This document shows positions 1 through 9,479 of a stretch of DNA of 41,966 nucleotides, one piece after another. How positions within the stretch are numbered: position 1 is the stretch's first letter; each line of letters opens with the position of its first letter. The stretch is from Deltaproteobacteria bacterium (lineage in GTDB: Bacteria > Myxococcota_A > UBA9160 > SZUA-336), in the NCBI GenBank assembly GCA_016875225.1, contig VGRW01000025.1:1-41966 (forward strand). The letters run 5' to 3'. The notes beneath the pieces were generated by a model. It was not told the DNA's origin. It did not search any database and worked only from the letters and a program-made list of their open reading frames with translations. The position numbers and the translations under genes are program-made.

Positions 1-1395
1 ACCTACCTGTACGCGTGCACGGAGTGGATCGACGACGCGTTCCAGGGCAAGGAGCTCCTGCACGAGATCTACTCGCGGCTGATGAACCCGACCTCGACGT
101 GCCTCGCGAACCACGTCGTCGATGTCGAGTGCGGGGGGCTGGCCGGCGAGTACTTCGCCTGGAACTTCAACTCCGGAATGGCCGCGATCGACGCCGTGCT
201 CGCGCACCTGGTCGGCTACCGCGACGTCGTGCTCGCCAGCCGCAACGTCTACGGCGGCGCGCACCAGCTGCTGCAGGACTGGTACGGAAAGCGCAGCAAC
301 CTCGACATCGCGGTGCGCTTCTTCGACGGAACCGGCACGGCCGACTTCGCGGCCGCGCTGGCGCGTACCCGCGAGGAGCTCGGCGACCGGATCTCGCAGG
401 GCCGACGCATCTACGTGTACCTGGAGTCGCCCTGCAATCCGCACGGCTACGTGCTCGACGTCCCGGGGATCTGCCGCGCCGCGCACGAAGCGGGCCTCGA
501 GGTGATCTGCGATTCGACCGTCGGCACGCCGTTCCTGCACCCGGTGCTGCGCCGCTCCGACCCGCGGGAGCGGCCGGACTTCGTGATCCACTCCTACACG
601 AAGGACCTGGTCGGCACCGGCACGACCACCGCGGGCGTCGCGATCGCGAGAAACGAGCGCATGTTCCTGCCGAAGGGGTCCTCGCTCGAGGCGCCCGGCC
701 CCGACGGTCGCATGCGGCGCTACGACTGGAGCGACACGCTGTTCTGGAACGTCTACTACGTGAAGGGCGCGTTCCTCGACGCGGACAAGGCGTTCGAGGT
801 GATCAACGGCATGCGCACGCTCGAGCTGCGCATGCTGCAGAAGTGCATCGGGACGCGGGTGCTGGCGGGGGTGCTCGCGCGCCATCCGGCAATCCACGTG
901 CGCTGCAACGCGGTGCCGGGCGACGAGAACGCGGAGCTCCGGGAGCGATTGCTCTACCTGGGGCTTCCTGCGCCGCTGTTCACGATCGACTTCCCCGGCG
1001 GGCCGGGCGAGGCGACACCGATCGGGATCGAGGCGTTCAAGCGCTTCTTCGACTGTCTGGAGCCGAGCTTCGGGCTGCAGGTGAGCCTCGGGCAGACGAA
1101 CACGGTGGTGCTCTGCCCGGCGCTCACGAGCCACTCCGAGCTCGACGCCGACGCGCTGCGCGCGGCGGGAATCTCGAAGACCACGATCCGGATCGCGGTC
1201 GGCGACGAAGACCCGCGCACGCTGCTCGCGCACTTCATCCGCGCGGCGCAGCTCGCGCTCGATCCGATCCGTCCCGGCTTCTCGGCGGGCTTTCCTTCGC
1301 CCGAGGAGATCGACGCATTCTGGCGCGAGACCTACACCGAAACGCACCGGCGCCACGTGGCGGCGCAGCCTTCGATGGCCACGCTGCTGGTGTGA
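1..1395 (+). CDS. Cys/Met metabolism PLP-dependent enzyme (5' partial)
   Basis: The reading frame is open from the first base, so the true start lies left of the window; 464 residues are visible. The protein belongs to the cystathionine gamma-synthase/methionine gamma-lyase fold-type I family (Cys/Met_Meta_PP). It shows YSRLMNPT near the left edge, the cofactor aspartate region CDSTVGTP, and the Schiff-base lysine in SYTKDLVGTG. Enzymes of this family use pyridoxal phosphate to make or break C-S bonds in sulfur amino acid metabolism. The visible part is already longer than most members (about 400 residues), mainly through extra sequence after the lysine, so the exact substrate cannot be assigned. 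It ends 221 bases before the next gene and looks like the last gene of its unit. Confidence 0.85.
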   Translation, partial: TYLYACTEWIDDAFQGKELLHEIYSRLMNPTSTCLANHVVDVECGGLAGEYFAWNFNSGMAAIDAVLAHLVGYRDVVLASRNVYGGAHQLLQDWYGKRSNLDIAVRFFDGTGTADFAAALARTREELGDRISQGRRIYVYLESPCNPHGYVLDVPGICRAAHEAGLEVICDSTVGTPFLHPVLRRSDPRERPDFVIHSYTKDLVGTGTTTAGVAIARNERMFLPKGSSLEAPGPDGRMRRYDWSDTLFWNVYYVKGAFLDADKAFEVINGMRTLELRMLQKCIGTRVLAGVLARHPAIHVRCNAVPGDENAELRERLLYLGLPAPLFTIDFPGGPGEATPIGIEAFKRFFDCLEPSFGLQVSLGQTNTVVLCPALTSHSELDADALRAAGISKTTIRIAVGDEDPRTLLAHFIRAAQLALDPIRPGFSAGFPSPEEIDAFWRETYTETHRRHVAAQPSMATLLV

Positions 1396-1406
1396 AAAAC
1401 TTCGGA

Positions 1407-1436
1407 GGCGGCGCCGACCGCCTGGTCTGCGCCGCC
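1407..1436 (+). terminator. GC-rich hairpin after the PLP-enzyme gene
   Basis: An 8-bp perfect inverted repeat, GGCGGCGC (1407-1414) and GCGCCGCC (1429-1436), begins 12 bases after the stop codon at 1395. No T-run follows, so it is not a classical intrinsic terminator. It could stabilise the 3' end or assist Rho-dependent termination. Confidence 0.3.
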
Positions 1437-1509
1437 CCCGACGAGCCCTCCTCAGCGAGCTAGCCCGCGGAGTGGCTCTGGAGCGAGAGGGAAGGGACCT
1501 TTCTCGCTT

Positions 1510-1538
1510 TTGAAAGAATTACCGCGTTCGCGTACGAG
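1510..1538 (+). promoter_or_regulatory. Candidate sigma-70 promoter for the response regulator gene
   Basis: TTGAAA at 1510-1515 and TACGAG at 1533-1538 are separated by exactly 17 bases, inside a locally AT-richer patch 80-100 bases upstream of the start codon. The -35 box matches TTGACA in five of six positions; the -10 box is weaker. Confidence 0.35.
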
Positions 1539-1544
1539 TTGGAA

Positions 1545-1560
1545 TGCAAGTTGTCTTGCA
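1545..1560. promoter_or_regulatory. Inverted repeat TGCAAG-N4-CTTGCA, possible operator
   Basis: A perfect 6-bp dyad with a 4-base centre lies immediately downstream of the proposed -10 box, at about the expected transcription start. That is a typical position for a repressor or autoregulatory site. The adjacent response regulator, which has a C-terminal helix-turn-helix, is the obvious candidate ligand; this link is inferred. Confidence 0.35.
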
Positions 1561-1616
1561 GCGGTCCTGAATCTTTCCGGCGTGTTACCGTGCACTTGGG
1601 GAGGCGCGCTGTCGTC

Positions 1617-2207
1617 ATGCAGACTGGACAGATCCGCGTGCTGATCGTCGAGGACCACGAACTGGTGCGGCGGTCGCTCGCGAGCGCAGCGCGCACCTGG
1701 GGCGGCGAGGTGCTCGAGGCCGGCTCGGTTCGCGACGGTCTCGATCAGCTCGAGCTCCGCCCGGACCTGGTCATGGTCGACGTGATGCTCCCGGACGGGA
1801 GCGGCCGAACGGTCGTCGAGAAGGCCGTGACGATGCGGCCGGCGCCGGCGGTGATCGCGATGAGCGGCGAAGCGTCTGCGGAGGAGGCCTTCGAGCTCGC
1901 CCGGCTCGGCGCGCGCCGCTACCTGCCCAAGCCGATCTCGCTCGAAGACCTGGCCGCGGCCTTCGAGGCGACCCTCGCCGACCATCCCGACCTCGCGCCG
2001 GTGGTCGCCGCGCATGTCGGTCACACGCCGATGCGGCAGGTGCTCGAGAAGGTGCGCGGCGTGATGGTCGACGAGGCGCTCGCGCGCGAGAACGGAAGCC
2101 GCAGCGGCGCGGCGAGGCGACTCGGCGTGAGTCGGCAGGCCGTGCAGCAGGCGGTGCGGCTGATCGAGCTCGCCCAGGCCCGGGGAGAGCGCCGCGGACG
2201 CGAATGA
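1617..2207 (+). CDS. Response regulator, receiver plus Fis-type helix-turn-helix
   Basis: This 196-residue protein has an N-terminal receiver domain: acidic pocket VEDH, phospho-acceptor D55 in LVMVDVMLP, and the conserved lysine in YLPKPIS. A short C-terminal DNA-binding segment (about residues 145-190) ends in a Fis-like helix-turn-helix, GAARRLGVSRQAVQQ. The size and layout resemble the RegA/PrrA/ActR group, which usually answers a membrane redox-sensing kinase. The ATG at 1617 was chosen because GGGGAGG lies 12 bases upstream and the receiver begins six residues later; a longer frame upstream lacks such support. The partner kinase follows directly. The inverted repeat at 1545-1560 may be its own target. 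The regulon is unknown. Confidence 0.85.
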   Translation: MQTGQIRVLIVEDHELVRRSLASAARTWGGEVLEAGSVRDGLDQLELRPDLVMVDVMLPDGSGRTVVEKAVTMRPAPAVIAMSGEASAEEAFELARLGARRYLPKPISLEDLAAAFEATLADHPDLAPVVAAHVGHTPMRQVLEKVRGVMVDEALARENGSRSGAARRLGVSRQAVQQAVRLIELAQARGERRGRE

Positions 2208-2208
2208 G

Positions 2209-3096
2209 CTGCTTCTCGCGCTCCTCGTCGGTGCGATCGCGGCGGTGGCTGCGCTTGCTGCGCTGGCGTTCGCGCTTCGCGGCCGACTGATCCGCGAGCG
2301 CGCGAACGCCGATGCGCTGCGCCGCGCGTTCGAGGCCCGTCTCTGGGAGGACTGCACGGAGCAGTTCGACACCCGCGACCCCCAGCTTCTCGGGCTGCGG
2401 CGGCTGGGCCACGACGTGAACAACGCGCTCTCCGCCGCGCTGCTCTCGAGCCAGCTCTTCTTCGACGCGACCCGCGCGGATTCGCCTTCCGCCGACGGCC
2501 GCGCGGATCTCGCGACCTCGGCGGAGCAGATGATCGACGCGCTGAAGCGCCTGAAGGCGCTGATCGAGAGCGAGCGAAAGCCGCGCGCGAACCCGACACC
2601 GAGCTCGGATCTGCTCCGAGCCGTCGAGCTGCCGCAGGCCATCGCGGACTGCGCCGAGCGCGCGCGCGAGCGGCACCCGCGGATCCGGCTCGTGGTTCGC
2701 GAGCCGGATCCGGACGCCCGCGGCCTGCGCGTGTCCGTCTGCTGCGGCGGCGAAGGCTTCACGCGCGCGCTCGACGCCCTGCTCGAGAACGCCTGCCAGG
2801 GGAGCGGAGTCCAGCCGAGTGGACAGGTCGAGCTCCGCGTGAGCGTGCGCCACGAGGTGGACGTCGCTGCGCTCGAGATCGCCGACGATGGCCCCGGCTT
2901 CACGCCCGCGGAGCTCGAGATGCCGATCGAGGCCTTCAGGACCTCCAAGCCCGGGGCGCTCGGCCTCGGCCTCTACACCGCGGAGCGTATTGCGCGGGCG
3001 AGCGGCGGCTCGCTCCGGCGCGAGAACCGTGAGTCGGGTGGCGCCGTCGTACGGCTCTTCCTGCCGCTCGCCGAGCCGCCCGCAGCCTCTCAGTAG
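2209..3096 (+). CDS. Membrane-anchored sensor histidine kinase
   Basis: This is the partner kinase of the preceding response regulator. The N-terminus is one hydrophobic helix followed by basic residues (LRGRLIRER), so there is almost no periplasmic sensor. The phospho-accepting His lies in GHDVNN, and the ATPase domain shows an N box (LLENACQ), G1 (DDGPGF) and G2 (LGLGLYTAERIA). The start is uncertain. The frame is closed by TGA at 2161. The only usual start is GTG at 2245, which leaves about 12 hydrophobic residues, too few to cross a membrane; CTG at 2209, one base past the regulator's TGA, gives a full 22-residue helix but has no strong ribosome site. The stop overlaps the convergent transporter gene by 7 bases. 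Confidence 0.8.
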   Translation: MLLALLVGAIAAVAALAALAFALRGRLIRERANADALRRAFEARLWEDCTEQFDTRDPQLLGLRRLGHDVNNALSAALLSSQLFFDATRADSPSADGRADLATSAEQMIDALKRLKALIESERKPRANPTPSSDLLRAVELPQAIADCAERARERHPRIRLVVREPDPDARGLRVSVCCGGEGFTRALDALLENACQGSGVQPSGQVELRVSVRHEVDVAALEIADDGPGFTPAELEMPIEAFRTSKPGALGLGLYTAERIARASGGSLRRENRESGGAVVRLFLPLAEPPAASQ

Positions 3097-4334
3097 ACCA
3101 GGCCCGCGACCGCGGCGGTCAGAAAGCTCGCGAGCGACCCCGCGCAGAGCGCGCGAAGCGCGTCGCGTGCCACGTCTCCGCGGCGCTCCGGCGCGATCCC
3201 GCCGAGACCGCCGATCTGGATCGCGAGCGAGCCGAAGTTCGCGAAGCCGCAGAGCGCGTAGCTCGCGATCACGATCGAGCGCGGGTCGAGCCCGGCCCTG
3301 GCGTCGGCGAGCATCTGGAAGGCGATGAACTCGTTCAGAACCGTCTTCACGCCCAGCATCTCGCCGACCGTGGCGGCGTCGCGCCAGGGCACCCCGAGCA
3401 CGAACGCGAGCGGTGCGAGAGCAACGCCGAGGATCCGCTCGAACGAGAGCCCGGCAACGCCGATCCACGCCCCGGTCCAGCCGAGCGCGGCGTTGGCGAC
3501 GTGCACGATCGCCACGAACGCGACGAGCATTCCGCCGATGTTGAGCGCGAGCCGGACGCCGTCGGCGGCGCCGCTCGCGGCCGCGTCGATCGCGTTCACG
3601 GTCGTGCGCGGGATGTCGAGGTGCGCCGCCGCGCGGCTCTCGGGCTCGCCGTCTTCGGGCACCATGATCTTCGCGATCAGGATCGCGGCGGGCGCGGCCA
3701 TGAAGCTCGCCGCTACCAGGTGCCCGGCGTACTCGGGCCCGAGCATGCCCATGTAGGCGACCAGCACCGATCCTGCGACCGTCGCCAGGCCCGCCGTCAT
3801 CACGCAGAACAGCTCGCTCCGGGTGAGCCCCGGCACGTACGGCCGGATCATCAGCGGCGCCTCGGTCATGCCCAGGAAGATCTCGGCGATCGCGGCGAGC
3901 GACTCCGCGCCGCTGGTGCGAAGCGTCCGGCGCAGGCCGAGCGCGAGCACCTCGACCACCCGCTGCAGGATCCCGAAGTGCTGCAGCACCGCGAAGACGC
4001 TGCTCATGAAGACGATGATCGGCAGCACGCGGATCGCGAACACGTACGGAAGCCGCAGCGCCTGTCCGTCGGGTCCGAGCACCGACTCGGGCCAGGCGCC
4101 GAAGACGAACTCGATGCCCACGTTCGAGGCGCGGATGAACGAGGCGGCGCCGTCGTTCACGAGCGTGAAGAATTCCGCGCCGAACCGGGTGCGCAGCACG
4201 ATCAGCGCGATCGCGAGCTGGAGCAGGAGCGCAATCCCGATCGGGCGCCACTGCACGCGCTTGCGGTCGGTCGACGCGGCCCAGGCGATCGCGAGCAAGC
4301 AGACGATCCCGAGCAGACCAGCGGCGCGTTCCAA
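3090..4334 (-). CDS. nupC: Concentrative nucleoside transporter (CNT/NupC family)
   Basis: A polytopic inner-membrane protein of 414 residues, matching the CNT family length (about 400). It has an N-terminal hydrophobic hairpin (GLLGIVCLLAIAW), a gating-type segment (FAIRVLPIIVFMSSVFAVLQHFG begins near residue 100), and the C-terminal cores LGMTEAPLMIRPY and ASYALCGFANFGSLAIQIGG, which carry the substrate and sodium-binding residues of the family. CNT proteins import nucleosides by sodium or proton symport. The TTG at 4334 is preferred over a longer TTG start at 4379 because GGGAGAA sits 9 bases upstream and the protein then begins just before the first membrane helix. It lies 4 bases after the thiE stop, so it is probably the last gene of the ntrB-ntrC-thiE unit. 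Substrate specificity is not determined. Confidence 0.88.
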   Translation of the reverse strand: MERAAGLLGIVCLLAIAWAASTDRKRVQWRPIGIALLLQLAIALIVLRTRFGAEFFTLVNDGAASFIRASNVGIEFVFGAWPESVLGPDGQALRLPYVFAIRVLPIIVFMSSVFAVLQHFGILQRVVEVLALGLRRTLRTSGAESLAAIAEIFLGMTEAPLMIRPYVPGLTRSELFCVMTAGLATVAGSVLVAYMGMLGPEYAGHLVAASFMAAPAAILIAKIMVPEDGEPESRAAAHLDIPRTTVNAIDAAASGAADGVRLALNIGGMLVAFVAIVHVANAALGWTGAWIGVAGLSFERILGVALAPLAFVLGVPWRDAATVGEMLGVKTVLNEFIAFQMLADARAGLDPRSIVIASYALCGFANFGSLAIQIGGLGGIAPERRGDVARDALRALCAGSLASFLTAAVAGLVY

Positions 4335-4338
4335 CGGG

Positions 4339-4991
4339 CTAGCTTCTCCCGGGGGGTGATCCGAGCAGGAGCGCCCCAAGGTAACGCGTCGCCTCCGCGG
4401 GGTCGCTGGCGTCGGCGATCGCGGAGATCAGCGCGGCGGCGACCGCTCCGCAGGCGCGCACGTCCGGCGCGTTCGCGGCGCTGATCCCGCCGATCGCGAC
4501 CAGCGGCCGGCCTGCGAGCGCGACCGCTTCGCGCAGGCGATCGAGCCCGCGCGGCGCGTACTCCGAGGTCTTCGAGGCGGTTCCGAACACCGGGCCGAAG
4601 GCGACGTAGTCGACCGGTCGTGCCCGGCTCTCGCGAACCTGCTCGAGCGTGTGGGTCGAGAGCCCGACGAGGAGCCGCGCTCGCGCGTCGGCGGGAAGCC
4701 GCTCGGGCGCGAGATCGTCCTGCCCCAGGTGCACGCCGTCCGCGCCCGCGAGAAGCGCGAGGTCGAAGCGGTCGTTCACGAACAGCAGCGCGCCCGCCTC
4801 GTGCGCCCTTCGTCGCGCCTCGCGCGCGAGCGAGAGCGCGTCCCCGTCGCCCAGGTGCTTCAGCCGCAGCTGGACCACGGCTGCGCCGCCCGAGAGCGCG
4901 CCTTCGAGCTGCGCGCGCACGTCGTTGCGCCAGCGCGGATCGTCGTCGACGAGGACGTAGACGCCGCGAACCCTCTCGATCGCGGGGCGCG

Positions 4992-4995
<4 letters not shown>
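4339..4995 (-). CDS. thiE: Thiamine-phosphate synthase
   Basis: ThiE joins the pyrimidine (HMP-PP) and thiazole (THZ-P) halves of vitamin B1 to give thiamine phosphate. The 218-residue protein is a full-length TIM barrel: VQLRLK (pyrophosphate contact), FVNDRFDLALLAGADGVHLG with the catalytic-loop aspartates, FGPVFGTASK (thiazole-phosphate loop) and VAIGGI near the C-terminus. The GTG start at 4995 overlaps the ntrC stop as GTGA, so translation is coupled to a sigma-54 activator, an unusual neighbour. There is no room for a TPP riboswitch before it. Placement before a nucleoside transporter hints at salvage rather than a full thiamine pathway; no thiC, thiG or thiD is visible here. Confidence 0.93.
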
Positions 4996-6442
<1,447 letters not shown>

Positions 6443-6446
<4 letters not shown>

Positions 6447-7528
6447 GCGGGCCTTCGCAGCGGCAGCTCGACGCGCATTCGCGTGCCCATTCCGACCCGG
6501 CTCGTGACCACGATCCGCCCGCCCTGCTTCACCGTCCAGTGTTGCGCGATCGCGAGCCCGAGCCCGGTGCCGCCGCTGCGCCGCGTGAAGAACGGCGTGA
6601 ACAGGAGCGGCAGGTCTTCGTCGGGAATGCCGGGCCCGGTGTCCTCGACGTCGATCCGCACCAGCCGCGCGCGCTCGGGTCCGACGCGCTCCAGGTGGTA
6701 CGCCGACTCGATCCGGGTGCGCAGCGTGAGGGTGCCCTTGCCGTTCATCGCCTGCGCGGCGTTGCGCACCAGGTTCAGCAGCACCTGCGTGGTGCGGTCG
6801 GGGTCGAACTCGAATTCGGGAATGCTCGGGTCGTACTCGCGCGAGATCTTGATGCCGGTCCAGCTCTCGGCGCGGCCGTGCAGCTCGACCAGGTCGTCGA
6901 TCACGCGGTGCAGGTTCGCGCGCCTCGGGCGCAGATCGCCGCCGCGGGTGAGCTCCGCCAGGTCGTCGAGCAGACGGCGCATGCGGTCGCTCTCGGCGCG
7001 GATCAGCTCCGGGTAGCGCAGCAGGGCCGCGTCGCCGAGCTTGGCCAGGAGCAGCTCCGCGGCGCCGCGAATGCCCGAGAGCGGGTTGCGCAGCTCGTGC
7101 GCGATGCCGGCCGCGAGCTGCGCGAAGAGCTCCGCGCGCGCGCGCTGGCCGATCAGGTCCTCGAGCTCGAGGCCGATCGTTCGGTCGCCAAGCGAGAGCA
7201 CCGCGCCCGAGAGCTCGCCGCCGCTGCCGAGCGGCGAAGCGGCCAGGTCGACCACGAGCGGGCGCCCGCCGAGACGGTCCGGCACCAGACAGCCGTGCTC
7301 GGAGACGGTGCGCCGGTCCCGGAGCGCGGTCTCGAGCAGCCGCGTCGCCGGGTGCTTCTCGCCGAGCACGTCGCGAAGCGGCCGGCCCAGGGCGGAGACG
7401 GCCGACTGACCCAGGATCCGGCTCGCCTCCGGGTTCTCGAGCTCGACGCGGGCGTCGGCATCGATCGCGAGGATGCCCACCCGGAGCGAGCCGAGGATGT
7501 CGTCGAGGCGTCGGAGGGATTCTTCCAT
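6443..7528 (-). CDS. ntrB: NtrB-like PAS sensor histidine kinase
   Basis: A soluble 361-residue kinase with the NtrB/GlnL plan. An N-terminal PAS domain (residues 10-115) is followed by a HisKA dimerisation helix with phospho-accepting H144 in GIAHELRNPLSG, then an HATPase_c domain with N box (NLVRNAAQAM), G1 (VEDTGPGIP) and G2 (GGTGLGLAIAQ). No membrane segment is present, as expected for NtrB, which senses nitrogen through the PII protein rather than directly. It is the first gene of the minus-strand unit and is divergent from moeA across 107 bases. No obvious ribosome site precedes its ATG, so the start could be somewhat different. It should phosphorylate the sigma-54 activator encoded immediately downstream. 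Confidence 0.85.
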
Positions 7529-7635
7529 CGGAGCCGCCGGCGGTTTGGAGGGGAGCCCGAGCGCCTGCGGCTCTCGCCGCGGCGATCGCGGGGCGATCTG
7601 CCTAGGTTTTGGGCAGACTACCCCCGGGAGGCGTG

Positions 7636-8892
7636 ATGCGCGAGGCCGGTGTCGAGGCGGAGCGGTCTTCGGTCGGCGTGGCCGAGGCGCGCGAGCTGAT
7701 TCTCGCCGCGCTGCCCGCGCTCGGAGCGGAGTCCGTGGGCCTCGAGCGTGCGACCGGGCGCGTGCTGGCCGAGGAGATCCGCGCGCAGGTCAGGATCCCG
7801 CCCGAGGACAACTCGGCCATGGACGGCTACGCGCTCCGCGCCGCGGACGCTTCGAGCGCGCCGTCACTTCTGCGTGTCGTCGACGACCTTCCCGCGGGGC
7901 GCAGAAGCCTCCGCGCGATCGGCCCCGGCGAGGCGGCGCGGATCATGACGGGAGCGGCGATTCCCGAAGGCGCGGACGCGGTGGTGATGATCGAGGACAC
8001 CGCGACCGAGGGCGACCGGGTTCGCGTCCGCCGCGCTGTCGCGGCCGGGCAGCACATCCGCCGCGCGGGGTCCGACGTGGACCCGGGCACGCTCGTCGCG
8101 AGCCCCGGCGACCGCCTGCGCCCGCCGCTCGTCGGCATGCTCGCCGCGCTCGGGCGCTCGCAGCTACTGGTGCGCGCGCGTCCGCGCGTGGCCGTGCTCG
8201 CGACCGGCGACGAGCTCGTCGAGCCCGACCGGCTGCGCGACGACGGCCGGATCGCGAGCTCGAACTCCTACACGCTGGCCGCGGGCCTGCGCGAGATCGG
8301 CGCGGAGCCGGTGTACCTGGGCATCGCGCCCGACGATCCCGACGCGATCGCGGCGCGCTTGCGCGAGGCGCTCCGCTGCGACGCGGTGATCTCCACCGGC
8401 GGCGTCTCGGTCGGCGACCACGACTGGATCAAGCAGGTGCTGACCGGGCTCGGCGGCGAGATGCGTCTCTGGCGCATTCGCATGCGGCCCGGCGCGCCGC
8501 TCGCGTTCGCGACCGTGGGCGGACGGCCGATCTTCGCGCTGCCCGGAAATCCCGTCTCGACGCTGGTCACGTTCGAGCAGTTCGTGCGCCCGGGCCTGCT
8601 GCGGATGATGGGACACAGACGCGTGTACCGTCCGGTCGAGCCGGCGGTTCTCGACGAGAGCTACGAGAAGCCGGCCGGCCGCGCGCATTTCGTGCGCGTC
8701 GTGCTCGAGCGGCGCGCGGACGGCCTGCACGCGCGGCCGACCGGCGAGCAGGCCTCGAACATCCTGCTCTCGATGGTGCGGGCGGATGCGCTCGCCTTCG
8801 TGGCCGAGGACCTGACGCATCTGCCGGTGGGCTCTCGAGTTCCCGTGCAGCTGCTGCACTCCGACGATCTGCGCGAAGAGCCCGGGCTTTGA
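7636..8892 (+). CDS. moeA: Molybdopterin molybdenumtransferase MoeA
   Basis: MoeA inserts molybdate into adenylylated molybdopterin to make molybdenum cofactor. The 418-residue protein has the expected DNSAMDGYA, GEAARIMTGAAIPEGAD, the GDELV strand, TGGVSVGDHD and the late LPGNPVS motif, followed by the C-terminal beta-barrel domain, so it is complete. ATG at 7636 has GGGAGG four bases upstream (short spacing); the frame extends a few codons further left without better support. The stop overlaps the mobA start as TTGA, so the two cofactor steps are translationally coupled. Molybdenum enzymes such as formate dehydrogenase or nitrate reductase must be encoded elsewhere. Confidence 0.93.
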   Translation: MREAGVEAERSSVGVAEARELILAALPALGAESVGLERATGRVLAEEIRAQVRIPPEDNSAMDGYALRAADASSAPSLLRVVDDLPAGRRSLRAIGPGEAARIMTGAAIPEGADAVVMIEDTATEGDRVRVRRAVAAGQHIRRAGSDVDPGTLVASPGDRLRPPLVGMLAALGRSQLLVRARPRVAVLATGDELVEPDRLRDDGRIASSNSYTLAAGLREIGAEPVYLGIAPDDPDAIAARLREALRCDAVISTGGVSVGDHDWIKQVLTGLGGEMRLWRIRMRPGAPLAFATVGGRPIFALPGNPVSTLVTFEQFVRPGLLRMMGHRRVYRPVEPAVLDESYEKPAGRAHFVRVVLERRADGLHARPTGEQASNILLSMVRADALAFVAEDLTHLPVGSRVPVQLLHSDDLREEPGL

Positions 8893-9479
8893 GGCTCTCC
8901 CACGTCGAGGGAGCGGTGCTCGTCGGGGGCGGCTCGACGCGAATGGGCCGCGACAAGGCGACCCTGCTCCACGACGGAGCTCCGCTGGCGTCGAAAGTCG
9001 CGAGCGCGCTCGGCGCCTGCGTCGAGCGGGTGCGCCTGGTCGCGCGGCCGGATCGCAGCTTCGAGCTCGGACTGCCGTGCATCGTCGATCGGCACGAGGT
9101 CCGCGCGCCGATCGTCGGCGTCGCGGCCGCGCTCGCGGCCTGCGAAGCCAGCGCCGTGCTGGTCGCGGCCTGCGATCTCCCGGAGCTCGACCCGCGCCTG
9201 CTGCTAGCGCTGCTGGCGCTCGCGCCCGCCGACGGTGGCGCCGACGTCGTGGCGCCGCTGGGCCCGAACGGGCCCGAGCCGCTGCTCGCGATCTACCGGC
9301 CCCGCCTGCTGCCCGAGCTCGAGCGCCGCATCGCGCGCGGCGAGCTCGCGCTGCAGAAGCTGCTTCGCGACGTGAACACGCTCTACGTCCCGGAGCAGGA
9401 CCTGCGCGCGCTCGATCCGGCGCTGGCGAGCCTGCGGAATCTGAATCGCCCCGAGGATCTGCGCGCCGGGACCGGCTAG
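8889..9479 (+). CDS. mobA: Molybdenum cofactor guanylyltransferase MobA
   Basis: MobA attaches GMP to molybdenum cofactor, giving the bis-guanine dinucleotide form used by DMSO-reductase-family enzymes such as formate dehydrogenase and periplasmic nitrate reductase. The 196-residue protein has the nucleotide-binding loop as LVGGGSTRMGRDK, AACDLPELDP for Mg-GTP binding, and a late RNLNRPEDL motif close to the family's usual N-x-NTPEDL. The TTG start at 8889 is chosen because it overlaps the moeA TGA by 4 bases and gives a normal N-terminus 10 residues before the P-loop. The TAG stop lies in the palindrome CTAG, whose other strand is the batD stop. Confidence 0.9.
   Translation: MRLSHVEGAVLVGGGSTRMGRDKATLLHDGAPLASKVASALGACVERVRLVARPDRSFELGLPCIVDRHEVRAPIVGVAAALAACEASAVLVAACDLPELDPRLLLALLALAPADGGADVVAPLGPNGPEPLLAIYRPRLLPELERRIARGELALQKLLRDVNTLYVPEQDLRALDPALASLRNLNRPEDLRAGTG

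Noticed and set aside
2204-2290. ATG at 2204 overlapping the response regulator stop as the kinase start
   Set aside because: It is in a different frame from the kinase and opens only a short, Arg-rich frame without domain features.
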